Source: Treponema sp. OMZ 838
GTDB lineage: Bacteria; Spirochaetota; Spirochaetia; Treponematales; Treponemataceae
Direction: 5' to 3'
Length of the DNA: 64,000 nt
NCBI RefSeq assembly: GCF_000775995.1
Contig: NZ_CP009227.1
Location: forward strand, 1,798,001-1,862,000
The notes under the pieces are model-generated. The model saw only the letters and a list, made by a program, of their open reading frames with translations. It ran no database searches and was not told the origin of the DNA. Both the position numbers and the translations under genes were made by a program. Positions 1 through 9,150 of the stretch are shown here, piece by piece. How positions within the stretch are numbered: position 1 is the stretch's first letter; each line of letters opens with the position of its first letter.

Positions 1-42
1 GATTTTTCAGCATTTCCTGTCAGAGTCTGAGCGGAGGTAATT

Positions 43-852
43 ATGAATGAATTTAACGGCGTGGCCGATACGATGCTGATACCGATGGCTGCGCGGATCT
101 ATGCGTCTAAACATTTTCCTGAATATTTTTATGATGAAACGGCTTTGTCGTTGGAATCAAAAATTCCGGCGGGAACATTTGAGCGGATTTGGAAATCATC
201 GTCTCAATATACGATGCTGGCTTCGGTCGCTCGCTATTATAATTTTGACGAGATGATAAAAAATTTTTATGCCAAGCATGAAAAATGTAATATCATTAAT
301 CTTGGAGCCGGATTGGAAACTGCCGCGTTTAGATTACCTGAAATCAAAGCTCCGTTTTACGAAATTGACTTACCCGAAGTGATAGCGTTGCGTAAAAATA
401 TTTTGAATACGAGAGAAAACGAAATGCTGATCGATGCGGATATTTTTAAGCTGGAGTGGACGGATGGTATTGACACTTCTATCCCGTCCTTGTTGATTGT
501 ATCCGGCGTCTTTCAGTATTTCCGCGAAGAAAAAGTGCTGGCTTTTTTATCCGCGATTAAGGAGCGCTTCCCGAAGGGGGAAGTAATTTTTGATGCGACA
601 AATGCAATCGGTATAAAGTATGCCAATAAGTATGTACAAAAAACAGGTAACACTTCGGCGCAGATGTATTTTTATGTAGATGACGGTTCTGCCTTTGCAC
701 AAAAATGCGGCATGGAACTCATAGAACAGCGTTCCTTTTATACTACCGCACGGAAGATGTTAAAGCGTAAATTAAAGCTGTATACCCGTATCGCGATGAA
801 AGTGTGTGACGATGGGGGCAGAACCATTATTCTGCATTTAAAACTGAATTAA
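43..852 (+). CDS. LCM/TcmP-type SAM-dependent methyltransferase
   Basis: A 269-residue protein that looks like the leucine carboxyl methyltransferase / TcmP-like O-methyltransferase family (COG3315). The SAM-binding loop reads NLGAG at about residues 86-90, followed by the acidic ribose-binding motif EIDLPEV at 107-113. A GGAGG Shine-Dalgarno at 33-37 supports the ATG at 43. The substrate cannot be told from sequence; the family methylates small-molecule carboxyls or hydroxyls in secondary metabolism and polyketide pathways. A second, frameshifted member of the same family lies at 55863-56728 beside a metal-uptake-like locus, and the two share the early TMLIP motif, so they are paralogues. 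No partner gene is visible upstream because the window starts here. Confidence 0.75.
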   Translation: MNEFNGVADTMLIPMAARIYASKHFPEYFYDETALSLESKIPAGTFERIWKSSSQYTMLASVARYYNFDEMIKNFYAKHEKCNIINLGAGLETAAFRLPEIKAPFYEIDLPEVIALRKNILNTRENEMLIDADIFKLEWTDGIDTSIPSLLIVSGVFQYFREEKVLAFLSAIKERFPKGEVIFDATNAIGIKYANKYVQKTGNTSAQMYFYVDDGSAFAQKCGMELIEQRSFYTTARKMLKRKLKLYTRIAMKVCDDGGRTIILHLKLN

Positions 853-972
853 GCGGATACGGTAATGACTTCCTTATAAAATAAACCGATAGACTTGCCG
901 GTTTATGGGTATCCACAAACTTTAAGCTTTCCTCTTGTTCAATTAGAAAAAGTATGCGATAATAAAAAGCAA

Positions 973-2865
973 ATGGCTGTTAGTGTAAGACTCCCGGATA
1001 TTTTGCGCACTTATGCTTTGCGTTTTAATAGTCCATTTGTGGGGATTAGCGAATTAACCGATTATTTACGAAAGTATGCTCAAAGAAATATAGCTGAAAA
1101 GCCGGATCTTGCTTCTTTCATTGATATATCGGAAACAAGATTGGTAACGGAACTGGAAGCTCTTGAATCGGAAGGAAAAGTAGAGCTTATTGACGATAAA
1201 CGGAAGGGTAAAGTTGTCTTTGTTCCGTTCTATTTCCTCGATAAGGTAACCCGTCAATACGAGACGATTCGGGAAAAGCCGGAATTGCCTTTTCCGCTTG
1301 CCAGCGCGATACCGCAGAATTTTTCCAAACGGTTTCTTCGTTATATCAGGATTAATACCGATTTTACCGAACTGCAGCCGGAAGCTGAAAACAATACCTT
1401 TCTGTATCAACTTATGTTTCCGGATGACACACCTCCGCTTATCTTCCCGGGGAATTTTTCTACCGATCAGATGCTTGATCTTGCGATTGCAAAATTACGC
1501 TTCTTTTTTCAGAAGGATGAATTACGGGATTTTATTCAAAAGAAGTTGATAACAGCAAACCCCGGAAAAGAATATTCCATTAGAAAGTTTATTCTTACGA
1601 TTCAAGCCCATTCTTCCGAAGCCATGTATACGTTGAAAAAATCAGGCGATGTATATTTGTATTGGAGCTATCTTTGCTCGGTTGTAAAACAGGAATTTTC
1701 GAAGAAAACCGAAAAAATGAGCGATGAAATCACCATTTTGCAGGCTATCTTTATTATTGAATACCTGAATAACTATTACCGGAATAAGACGCAGCAGTCG
1801 CTTCAACGGGAAACTGCACTAAAGAATCTTGATTTGGCACTTCAAAAGCCTCCATATTATTTTAATAAGGCTGCCATTGTTAATTTTAAAGATTCCCGCG
1901 GGGTACCGCTGCTCGGGCAATATAGTCAAGAGGATCTTGAAGAATATATACAGGAAAAAACTGCTGCTGACGGCGATACTAATTTACCCGACCTTCTTAG
2001 CTTCAAAACTCCTGATGGCGAGCGGTATTATATCATGTTGGATAAAACGGTGCCATTGATTATCTCACTGGTAAACGATAACCGGAAAAAATTACGGGAT
2101 GTTTGCTTAAAGAAATGGTATCAACAACTGATACGGTTTGAACAATCCGATGCGATGCACACCGATTCGGCGTTTAATCAGTTATTAAAGACCTTATGTG
2201 CGGAATACGTACCGGTATTGTATGCATTACTAGGGGCCCCGTTTATTCCTATGCTTTCAGCCGACAAACGTATTACGGAACATCAGGCTGCAGAAATTCG
2301 GAGAATATTTTCCCGTGACCGGTTATTGTCCTATACCGACTTATTTATGATGAACAGGCAAGAACTTTTAACCGATGCAAAAATTCTTTTGCCTTTCTGG
2401 TATACGATTCCTATTTTATCTTCTATCATCGCTTTTTTTATGCGCCCCAAGAAGTCTCGTCACACTGCTCGGTCGGGAAATTCTAAGTCAGGATCTTTAC
2501 CGCAGCAGCCGGGAACCACGAATAAAAAAGTTTCACCGCGGGAAATTGCGAGCGAACTGCAGGCTGAATTTATTCCTGAAAATAAAAGTCTACAGGATTG
2601 CATTATTGAACAGCTCGATTTGTGGAATACGATTATCGATCCGGTAATTAGAAAGCAAAATACCGAGGATGTGAACTCTTTTATCAGAGATCAAGTAAAG
2701 ATAGCGCATAAGACGCAGTCTTTTTTAAAATTAACTTCCGATCGTATTCGTAATCTGGCGGATGCAATTGTCAGTACGCCCGGTTTGGCAAAAGTAAAAA
2801 ATAAAGGGGCACTAAGACTTTATACGGAATATTATATCTTATGGCTTGTGCTGCATTCTGTATAA
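973..2865 (+). CDS. Hypothetical protein, large, treponemal type
   Basis: A protein of 630 residues I do not recognise. The first part (about 1-120) is helical and charged and resembles a winged-helix-like fold only vaguely. The middle is hydrophilic with many aromatic residues. A short hydrophobic stretch occurs near residue 480 (WYTIPILSSIIAFFM), followed by a basic, serine-rich linker and a C-terminal helical region. There is no signal peptide. The frame stays open upstream to a TTG at 895, but neither start has a good ribosome site; ATG 973 (MAVSVRLPD) is preferred because the extra 26 residues look non-coding in composition. A terminator follows directly, so it is probably transcribed alone or with the upstream methyltransferase. 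Function unknown. Confidence 0.6.
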   Translation: MAVSVRLPDILRTYALRFNSPFVGISELTDYLRKYAQRNIAEKPDLASFIDISETRLVTELEALESEGKVELIDDKRKGKVVFVPFYFLDKVTRQYETIREKPELPFPLASAIPQNFSKRFLRYIRINTDFTELQPEAENNTFLYQLMFPDDTPPLIFPGNFSTDQMLDLAIAKLRFFFQKDELRDFIQKKLITANPGKEYSIRKFILTIQAHSSEAMYTLKKSGDVYLYWSYLCSVVKQEFSKKTEKMSDEITILQAIFIIEYLNNYYRNKTQQSLQRETALKNLDLALQKPPYYFNKAAIVNFKDSRGVPLLGQYSQEDLEEYIQEKTAADGDTNLPDLLSFKTPDGERYYIMLDKTVPLIISLVNDNRKKLRDVCLKKWYQQLIRFEQSDAMHTDSAFNQLLKTLCAEYVPVLYALLGAPFIPMLSADKRITEHQAAEIRRIFSRDRLLSYTDLFMMNRQELLTDAKILLPFWYTIPILSSIIAFFMRPKKSRHTARSGNSKSGSLPQQPGTTNKKVSPREIASELQAEFIPENKSLQDCIIEQLDLWNTIIDPVIRKQNTEDVNSFIRDQVKIAHKTQSFLKLTSDRIRNLADAIVSTPGLAKVKNKGALRLYTEYYILWLVLHSV

Positions 2866-2867
2866 GA

Positions 2868-2906
2868 AAAGAATGCATATCCTCTATTCGATAGCGTTCT
2901 TTTTTT
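2868..2906 (+). terminator. Rho-independent terminator
   Basis: A 9-bp stem, AAAGAATGC paired with GCGTTCTTT (one G-U pair), is followed by a run of eight T beginning inside the stem end. It sits just after the stop codon of the 973-2865 gene. Confidence 0.75.
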
Positions 2907-2922
2907 GTATCTTAACAATGTC

Positions 2923-2964
2923 TGAACTGATAAATACCGGTTAACCGGTAAATAGCTCAGTTCA
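2923..2964. promoter_or_regulatory. Nested palindrome upstream of trxA
   Basis: A perfect 16-bp palindrome TACCGGTTAACCGGTA (2935-2950) lies inside a second perfect inverted repeat, TGAACTGA (2923-2930) and TCAGTTCA (2957-2964). The whole unit ends 21 bases before the trxA start. It could be a protein-binding operator or a leader hairpin; no regulator is visible nearby. Confidence 0.6.
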
Positions 2965-2985
2965 TATTTTATGGAGGAAATTGGT

Positions 2986-3291
2986 ATGGCTGTACTACAT
3001 TTAAATCAGGAAAATTTTGATAAGACAATCAATGATGCTGAAACGGCATTGGTAGATTTTTGGGCACCGTGGTGCGGGCCTTGTAAGATGCTTGGTCCCG
3101 TTTTTGAAGAAGCGGAGAAGGAAGTTAACGGAAAAGCCGTTCTTGCGAAGGTCAATGTAGACGAACAGCAAGACCTTGCAGTAAGATTCGGCGTTACCAG
3201 TATTCCGACGCTTATCCTTTTTAAAAATGGAAAAGAAGTTAAACGCTCTCTCGGATTTATTGATAAAGCAAAAATACTGGCGTTGCTCTAA
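2986..3291 (+). CDS. trxA: Thioredoxin
   Basis: A 101-residue thioredoxin, the cytoplasmic disulfide reductase that receives electrons from thioredoxin reductase. The active site WCGPC is at residues 29-33, and the cis-proline motif TSIPT follows about 45 residues later, as in the family. Length is normal. The frame also has an ATG at 2971, but the Shine-Dalgarno GGAGG lies between the two ATGs, so the ATG at 2986 (MAVLHL) is the likely start. The gene has its own leader with a palindrome and its own terminator, so it appears to be monocistronic. No thioredoxin reductase is in the window. Confidence 0.95.
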   Translation: MAVLHLNQENFDKTINDAETALVDFWAPWCGPCKMLGPVFEEAEKEVNGKAVLAKVNVDEQQDLAVRFGVTSIPTLILFKNGKEVKRSLGFIDKAKILALL

Positions 3292-3307
3292 CAAGCAGGC
3301 AATCAAC

Positions 3308-3340
3308 ATACCCCGATGGATGCAAAGTCGGGGTATTTTC
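3308..3340 (+). terminator. Terminator of trxA
   Basis: A perfect 9-bp stem ATACCCCGA/TCGGGGTAT with an 11-nt loop is followed by TTTTC. It lies 17 bases after the trxA stop and can serve trxA. Confidence 0.75.
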
Positions 3341-3415
3341 CCCTCCGCATCAATAAGAACATATTTTAGGAACTGCTGACCGGTCGAGCGGTTTCATCTT
3401 ACGGAACGCCGGTCT

Positions 3416-4201
3416 TTAGATACCCGCCTTATATACCCGTTTTAACGAAAGCGTTTTTTTTGTTTCCAATGATACCCTTGCAATAATACCGCAGAATAGT
3501 GCTTCTCCGGTTTCCGGTATGTTGAAGGTTTGCGGGGTAAGTGTGAGGCTTCGGGCTACAGCAGCTTCAATAGAGCTGCCGATGATCGAATGGAATGCCC
3601 CTATCATACCTGCATCGGTAATGTAACCGGTACCGCCTGTGAGGATACGTTCATCGGCGGTTTGCGTATGGGTATGAGAGCCGAACACACAGGAAACACG
3701 CCCGTCAAGATAATACGCGAGCGCCTCTTTTTCCTGTACCGATTCCGCATGGAAATCCACCATAACTATGCCGCCAGCCTGTTCCGCTAATAAACGGTCA
3801 GCCGTTTGGAAGGGACAATCGATTGGGCGCATATTTTCCCTTCCTTGGATATTCAGTACCGTCAACGTCCCTTGAGGTTTACGCACGGCGATGATGCCGC
3901 TACCCGGCGCAAGCGGGTAGTTTGCAGGGCGCAGTATCCGTGGTTCCTGTCCGAAACCGGCTCGCAAATCAAACCGCTCCATACTGTGATTCCCGCCGGT
4001 AATCACATCAACTCCGGCAGCAAATAACCGCTCGGCTTGTTCCAATTCTATGCCGGAGCCTTTCGCCGCATTTTCTCCGTTTACGATTATAAAATCAAGT
4101 TTTTCAGCTTTGAGCAGCTCCGGTATCACTCGTACTGCAATATCGACACCGAGTGTTCCGCAAATATCTCCGCCGAAAAAAAGAGTCAGTTCATCACCCA
4201 T
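3416..4201 (-). CDS. YmdB-family calcineurin-like phosphoesterase
   Basis: A 261-residue protein of the TIGR00282/YmdB metallophosphoesterase family, known in Bacillus as a 2',3'-cyclic-nucleotide phosphodiesterase that affects RNA turnover. The metal ligands are visible: GGDICG (D12), NGEN (41-44), GGNH near residue 70, DFHAE, and GSHTHTQTAD near residue 175. Length is the family norm. The start codon lies 8 bases after the sufS stop, so the gene is the last of a sufCBDS transcription unit. The link between an RNA-directed phosphodiesterase and Fe-S assembly is likely only co-transcription. The exact substrate in this organism is inferred from the family. Confidence 0.85.
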   Translation of the reverse strand: MGDELTLFFGGDICGTLGVDIAVRVIPELLKAEKLDFIIVNGENAAKGSGIELEQAERLFAAGVDVITGGNHSMERFDLRAGFGQEPRILRPANYPLAPGSGIIAVRKPQGTLTVLNIQGRENMRPIDCPFQTADRLLAEQAGGIVMVDFHAESVQEKEALAYYLDGRVSCVFGSHTHTQTADERILTGGTGYITDAGMIGAFHSIIGSSIEAAVARSLTLTPQTFNIPETGEALFCGIIARVSLETKKTLSLKRVYKAGI

Positions 4202-4209
4202 TACGCAAT

Positions 4210-5406
4210 CTACCGCTTAAACACATCGTACACTTTTTTGAGGGCGGCGGCGAGGGCGTCGATGTCTTCCTGCGTGTTGTAGATGCCGAGGCTTGCGCGG
4301 CAGCAGGAGTTGATACCCATGTAGTCCATTAGCGGCTGCGTGCAGTGGTGTCCGCTTCTGACCATAACGCCTTGCTCATCCAGAATATACGCAGTGTCGT
4401 GCGAATGGACGTCTTTGACGTTAAAGGCGACGGTTGGTACCCGCCGCTGCGCATCCGTATAGTACGCTTCTACAAAGTCGAGGCTTTTTAAGGCGGTTAA
4501 GAGTGAGCGGTGCAATCCTTCCACATAGCTATGCAATTCTTCAAGTCCGAGCTTTTTCAAAAAGTCGATACTCAACTGTAAAGAATGAATTGCAGCGGCA
4601 TCTAAGGTACCGCCTTCGTACTTTGCACCGCCCGCTTTAAATTCGCTGGTTTGCTCGCCGACATAATCAATCATGCTGCCGCCGTAAAGGAAGGGCGGCA
4701 TTTTTTCGATCAGTGTGCGCTTGGCATACAGCACTCCGGCGCCGAACTCTGCATAGAGCTTGTGCCCCGAAAACGCGAGAAAGTCGCAATCCCATGCCGC
4801 AACATCATGCGGAAAGTGCGCGATGGACTGAGCCGCATCGATAACGGCGACGGCGCCGTGCTTATGCGCTTCCGTGATAATCTCTTGTACCGGAAAGACA
4901 ACGCCGGTGGTATTGACGGCGGCGGTTACCGCTACAATCTTGGTGCGGCTGCCGAGCAGGGTTTTAAAACCCGCCATGTCGAAGTTGCCGTGCTCATCAA
5001 GGTAAACATACCGCAGCGCGGCGCCGGTTTTCCGCGCAACGAACTGCCACGGAATAAGGTTTGCGTGATGGTTGGCAATTGCAATGATTATTTCATCGCC
5101 GGCGTGAAGCTGCTCTAATCCGTAGCAGTATGCAATGATATTGAGCGATTCAGTCGCATTCTTGGTAAAAATGACCTCGCCGGAATCGTCGGCGCCGATA
5201 AAATCGCTTACCGCAGTGCGGGCGGCTTCAATCAACGCGGAAGATTCCATCGCAAGGGTATGGGAGCCGCGTCCTGCATTTCCGTTGCTGCGGGTGTAGT
5301 ACGCCTGTACGCCGTCGAGCACTGCCTGCGGACGCTGCGCAGTTGCGGCAGCATCCAAATAGTGAATATTCCGATTTTGTAGCAACGGGAAGTATTGCTT
5401 ATACAT
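4210..5406 (-). CDS. sufS: Cysteine desulfurase SufS
   Basis: A 398-residue PLP-dependent class V aminotransferase-fold enzyme that removes sulfur from cysteine for Fe-S cluster assembly. The PLP lysine is K216 in SGHKLY, and the persulfide cysteine is C355 in SGHHCTQP, the group II (SufS) arrangement with a short active-site loop. The frame extends further upstream inside sufD, but ATG 5406 (MYKQYFP) gives the family start and overlaps the sufD stop by 8 bases, which suggests translational coupling. No SufE or SufU partner gene is seen next to it. Confidence 0.92.
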   Translation of the reverse strand: MYKQYFPLLQNRNIHYLDAAATAQRPQAVLDGVQAYYTRSNGNAGRGSHTLAMESSALIEAARTAVSDFIGADDSGEVIFTKNATESLNIIAYCYGLEQLHAGDEIIIAIANHHANLIPWQFVARKTGAALRYVYLDEHGNFDMAGFKTLLGSRTKIVAVTAAVNTTGVVFPVQEIITEAHKHGAVAVIDAAQSIAHFPHDVAAWDCDFLAFSGHKLYAEFGAGVLYAKRTLIEKMPPFLYGGSMIDYVGEQTSEFKAGGAKYEGGTLDAAAIHSLQLSIDFLKKLGLEELHSYVEGLHRSLLTALKSLDFVEAYYTDAQRRVPTVAFNVKDVHSHDTAYILDEQGVMVRSGHHCTQPLMDYMGINSCCRASLGIYNTQEDIDALAAALKKVYDVFKR

Positions 5407-6637
5407 GTGCCGCTCCCATTTTGCCTTGAGCACTGTCTGACGCCGCTGTTTCGGTGCCGGATATTGCTGTTCCGGTTTTTGATGCTGCAGCCGTTTTATC
5501 CGCTTGCGCCTGAATCTGCGTTGATAGGCGTGCATCAAATTCCTCGTTCAGCCGGTTCCGTATTGCCTCATCAGGAATACTGTTAAAAACGGGGCGGAAT
5601 GCAGCGTCGATAATCAGTTTTTTTGCGCTGAGTTCGTCGAAGCCGCGGCTCATTAAATAGTAGAGTTTTTCTTTATCGATGGCGGCAAAGCTCGCGGCAT
5701 GCTCTCCGATAACGTCATCCTCATCGCAGAAGATGGTCGGGATACTCGTACCGGCGGCATTTTTATCAAGCATGATACTGTTATCCGCAAAGCGGGCGAC
5801 AGAGGCTGAGCAGCCCTTATTCAAGAAAATATTGCCGCGGAAAACCTTATGAGCCTCGTTTTTCAGCGCGCCGCGGGCTTTTATCTCCGACAGCGTGCTC
5901 TTGCCGTTGATAATCAGATTATGTTCAAGATCCATCCGGCGCGTTTTATCGACAAAGTACAGCGGGAAGATATACACTTCCGCCCAATCTTCCTGCATAT
6001 AGGAAGAATAGGACACACCGCTTTTTTGCGAACCGAGCTGTATGTCGTGAACGGTTACCCGTGCTCTTTCGCCGACATCCATCCGCACCGTTTCAAAGTT
6101 GAGCGCGGTGTCTGCAAAGTTTTGAATTTTGATAATCTCGACTGCGGCATGTTTCCCGACACGGATACTGATAAGTCCGTTCCGATACGATTGCAGCGCG
6201 GGGGATTTTTCGTCGGTATCGAAGTAGAGGATGAGCCGCGCCGCAGCGTTATCCGCTATGTCGATATAGCTCCGGTCAAACAACACGGAATGAGCCGCGT
6301 CAACGGTGAAGCGTACGAAAAAGTCCTGCATCGCTTCGGGTCTGTTCTTAGCGTATTCAGCTTTATCAGCTTCAATTTTGAGGTAAAAACCGCTGTTCCG
6401 CTTTGCCTGCACCTCATCGGTAAAACGTTTCCCCAGTCCGCAGTTTTTTTCGCGCGGAGACTTTTCGGTGTTGAATATTTTTGCAACCTGCTCCGCACTG
6501 CATGTTTTGAGGAAGTCTTCAATCGGCAGATACTGCGCGGTTTTAGATTCCGTATGAAAAAAGATACCGGAAAAAGGAGCCGCCGGTACATCCTGTATAT
6601 GGTAATCGAGCCGTTTAAAATAGTTGTCGTTTCTCAT
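5399..6637 (-). CDS. sufD: Fe-S cluster assembly protein SufD
   Basis: A 412-residue SufD, scaffold partner of SufB in the SufBC2D complex. The conserved C-terminal SufBD beta-helix is visible, with the motifs EHAASFAAID and MSRGFDELSAKKLIIDAAF near residues 305-340. The N-terminal third is more divergent, as usual for SufD. Its ATG overlaps the sufB stop codon by one base (ATGA), so translation is coupled. An extended, alanine/threonine-rich C-terminal tail of about 40 residues follows the normal domain end; its coding sequence overlaps the sufS start. Confidence 0.92.
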   Translation of the reverse strand: MRNDNYFKRLDYHIQDVPAAPFSGIFFHTESKTAQYLPIEDFLKTCSAEQVAKIFNTEKSPREKNCGLGKRFTDEVQAKRNSGFYLKIEADKAEYAKNRPEAMQDFFVRFTVDAAHSVLFDRSYIDIADNAAARLILYFDTDEKSPALQSYRNGLISIRVGKHAAVEIIKIQNFADTALNFETVRMDVGERARVTVHDIQLGSQKSGVSYSSYMQEDWAEVYIFPLYFVDKTRRMDLEHNLIINGKSTLSEIKARGALKNEAHKVFRGNIFLNKGCSASVARFADNSIMLDKNAAGTSIPTIFCDEDDVIGEHAASFAAIDKEKLYYLMSRGFDELSAKKLIIDAAFRPVFNSIPDEAIRNRLNEEFDARLSTQIQAQADKTAAASKTGTAISGTETAASDSAQGKMGAAHV

Positions 6638-8085
6638 CAGCCTATCGTCCCCTCCAGCTCAATGGAAATAAGGTTATTCAGCTCGACGGCATATTCGAGC
6701 GGAAGCTCTTTGGAGATCGGTTCGACAAAGCCTTTGATAATCAAGGATTTAGCCGTCGCTTCGTCGAGGCCGCGCTGCATTAGGTACAGAATCATCGAAT
6801 CGCTAATGCGTCCGATCTTCGCTTCGTGTCCGATGTCGGCATCGTCGGTATGGTTTTCGATAATCGGGATGGTGTCGGTGCGGGACTCGTTATCCAGCAT
6901 CAGGGATTCGCATTCGGCGAGCGCTTTCGCGCCGGTTGCTTCTTTACCGATAACCAGCAAACCGCGGTAGTTTGATTCGCCGCCGTTTTTCGCAATGGAG
7001 CGCGAGTGCATTTCGGACACGGTGTTCTTACCGATATGGACGGTTTTAGTACCGGTGTCGAGACACTGCCCCGCGGAAGCGAAGGTAACGCCGGTAAACT
7101 CGGAGCGCGAGCGGTCTCCCTTCAAAATACTCATAGGATAGAGCATTGTTACGCGCGAGCCGAACGAGCCGGACACCCATTCGATAGCGCCGTCTTCTTC
7201 TACGATTGCCCGTTTGGTGTTCAGGTTGTAGAGGTTGCGCGACCAGTTTTCAATAGTGGAATAGCGCATGGTCGCCTTTTTGCCGACATACAGCTCGACG
7301 GCGCCCGCGTGGAGCGCATTTTTATAGTACTTAGGTGCGCTGCATCCTTCGATAAAGTGCAGATAAGCGCCTTCATCGACGATAATCAGCGTGTGTTCAA
7401 ACTGCCCTGATTGGTTCGCGTTCAGTCTGAAATAAGATTGCAGCGGGAGTTCGACCTTGACGCCCTTGGGTACATACACAAACGAGCCTCCCGACCATAC
7501 CGCACCGTGCAGCGCGGCAAACTTATGATCGTTGGGCTTTATCAGCTTCATAAAATGCTCGCGGACAAGATCACCGTACCGCAGCACCGCCGATTCCATA
7601 TCGAGGTACACAACCCCTTGGTCTGCCAGATTTTTCTGCAAGCTGTGATACACTACTTCCGAATCATACTGAGCGCCGACGCCTGCCAGCGAGGTTTGTT
7701 CCGCTTTGGGAATACCGAGCCGGTCAAAGGTCTGTTTAATCTCCTCCGGTACCTGATCCCAGTCGGTTGCCATCGGCTTTTCGTCCGAAACTATATAATG
7801 GATAATCTCTTGAATATTGAGGTCGGAAATATCGGCACCCCAGTCCGGCATCGGCCGTTCAAAAAAATACTGCAAAGATTGCAGTCTGAGGTCAAGCATC
7901 CACTTGGGTTCGAGCTTGCGGGCGGAAATCTTTCGCACCACATCTTCGTTCAAACCGACACCGGTGGAATACTGATAATCGATTTTATCCTTTATATCGT
8001 AAATACCCCGCTCAATATCGGAGATGAAGGTGCGCTTCCGCGTTTGGAACAGGGGCGAGCGAGAATCTCTAAAATCATTACTCAT
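6637..8085 (-). CDS. sufB: Fe-S cluster assembly protein SufB
   Basis: A 482-residue SufB, the scaffold subunit on which Fe-S clusters form in the SufBC2D complex. Family motifs are clear: FALHGAVWSGGSFVYVPKGV, EGCSAPKYY, TIENWSRNLYNLNTKRA, SRSIAKNGGESNYRG and LMQRGLDEATAKSLIIKGF. Length matches the family. It lies second in the sufCBDS operon, 8 bases after sufC. The order C-B-D-S without SufR, IscR, SufE or SufU in the cluster is a compact version of the system. Confidence 0.96.
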   Translation of the reverse strand: MSNDFRDSRSPLFQTRKRTFISDIERGIYDIKDKIDYQYSTGVGLNEDVVRKISARKLEPKWMLDLRLQSLQYFFERPMPDWGADISDLNIQEIIHYIVSDEKPMATDWDQVPEEIKQTFDRLGIPKAEQTSLAGVGAQYDSEVVYHSLQKNLADQGVVYLDMESAVLRYGDLVREHFMKLIKPNDHKFAALHGAVWSGGSFVYVPKGVKVELPLQSYFRLNANQSGQFEHTLIIVDEGAYLHFIEGCSAPKYYKNALHAGAVELYVGKKATMRYSTIENWSRNLYNLNTKRAIVEEDGAIEWVSGSFGSRVTMLYPMSILKGDRSRSEFTGVTFASAGQCLDTGTKTVHIGKNTVSEMHSRSIAKNGGESNYRGLLVIGKEATGAKALAECESLMLDNESRTDTIPIIENHTDDADIGHEAKIGRISDSMILYLMQRGLDEATAKSLIIKGFVEPISKELPLEYAVELNNLISIELEGTIG

Positions 8086-8093
8086 AGCCGCTC

Positions 8094-8825
8094 CTACATC
8101 CCTGCGTATCCGTGCTTTTGAATATGCTCTACCAGCTCGATGCCACCAGTCTTTACCAGTGATCCGTTAATCAACACGTGGACATAATCGGGCTTTAAGT
8201 AATCGAGCACCTTGCTGTGGTGAGTGATGATTAAAATACCCATATCCGGCGTTTTCAGTTTTGCAACGCCCTCAAATACAATTCTGGTGGCATCGATATC
8301 CAAACCTGAATCCGTTTCGTCCAGAATAGCGAGCTTGGGTTGGAGCACCGCGAGCTGTAATATTTCGTTCTTCTTTTTTTCGCCTCCGGAGAAGCCCACA
8401 TTCAAACTGCGGTCTGCATACTCGGGATTGATGCTGAGCGTTTGCATTAAACGCATCAGTTCTTTATGAAAGGTGAGCGCCGGGATTTTTTTACCGGTGA
8501 CGGCTTCCTTTGCAGCGCGGAGAAATTCTTCTACTTTTAAGCCCGGAATTTCTTCGGGATTTTGAAAAGAAAGAAAGATACCTTTCCGCGCCCGCTCAAA
8601 AACGGGCAGATCATTGAGTAATTCTCCATTAAAGAAAATTGAACCCTGATTTACCTGAAAGACGGGATTCCCGACAATCGCTGCGGCAAGCGTGGATTTT
8701 CCGGCGCCGTTCGGCCCCATAACCACGTGTACCTCGCCTGCGTTGATGGTCAAGTTCAAATTATGCAAAATCGGCTTTTCATTCACCGATAGATGTAAAT
8801 TTTCTATATGTAATAGCGGTTTCAT
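8094..8825 (-). CDS. sufC: Fe-S assembly ATPase SufC
   Basis: A 243-residue ABC-type ATPase of the SufBC2D complex. Walker A is GPNGAGKST (37-45); the signature FSGGEKKKNEI and Walker B with DETDSGLDID follow, which is the typical SufC version. A TTG two codons upstream is in frame, but the AAGGAG ribosome site is placed correctly for ATG 8825. It is the first gene of the suf operon, with a sigma-70-like promoter just upstream. Confidence 0.95.
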   Translation of the reverse strand: MKPLLHIENLHLSVNEKPILHNLNLTINAGEVHVVMGPNGAGKSTLAAAIVGNPVFQVNQGSIFFNGELLNDLPVFERARKGIFLSFQNPEEIPGLKVEEFLRAAKEAVTGKKIPALTFHKELMRLMQTLSINPEYADRSLNVGFSGGEKKKNEILQLAVLQPKLAILDETDSGLDIDATRIVFEGVAKLKTPDMGILIITHHSKVLDYLKPDYVHVLINGSLVKTGGIELVEHIQKHGYAGM

Positions 8826-8860
8826 TCGCAACTCCTTCGTGTGAAATTTGTTAGTTCAAT

Positions 8861-8889
8861 ATTATAACAAGTTGCAAAATGCATTACAA
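8861..8889 (-). promoter_or_regulatory. Promoter of suf operon
   Basis: On the minus strand, TTGTAA (8889-8884), a 17-base spacer and TATAAT (8866-8861) form a close match to a sigma-70 promoter. The predicted leader to sufC is about 30 bases. No IscR- or Fur-like palindrome was recognised in it. Confidence 0.7.
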
Positions 8890-9011
8890 GGCTTCGCAAT
8901 ATACGAGCATTATACGGGCACATTGATAGGAAAGGGCAACCGCAACAGGAATATTTTAAACGCTTGCCTAAACACCGAAAATATGCTACATTCGCTCCGT
9001 TGTTTCGTAAA

Positions 9012-9083
9012 GGACGATTAACTCAGTGGTAGAGTGCTACCTTCACACGGTAGAAGTCACTGGTTCAAACCCAGTATCGTCCA
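9012..9083 (+). tRNA. tRNA-Val (anticodon CAC)
   Basis: A 72-base cloverleaf: acceptor arm GGACGAT/ATCGTCC, anticodon stem CTACC/GGTAG around the loop TTCACAC, giving anticodon CAC for GUG codons, and a T arm CTGG-TTCAAAC-CCAG. The discriminator base is A9083. The CCA end is not encoded. Confidence 0.95.
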
Positions 9084-9150
9084 TTTTATCTTTCTCATTA
9101 TTTACTACGACACTACAATTCAATAGTGCTACAATCCGATATCGATTTAA

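Noticed and set aside
5849-6970. A 373-codon plus-strand frame opposite sufD/sufB
   Set aside because: Both suf genes are unmistakable on the minus strand; the opposite frame has no motif, start signal or family likeness.
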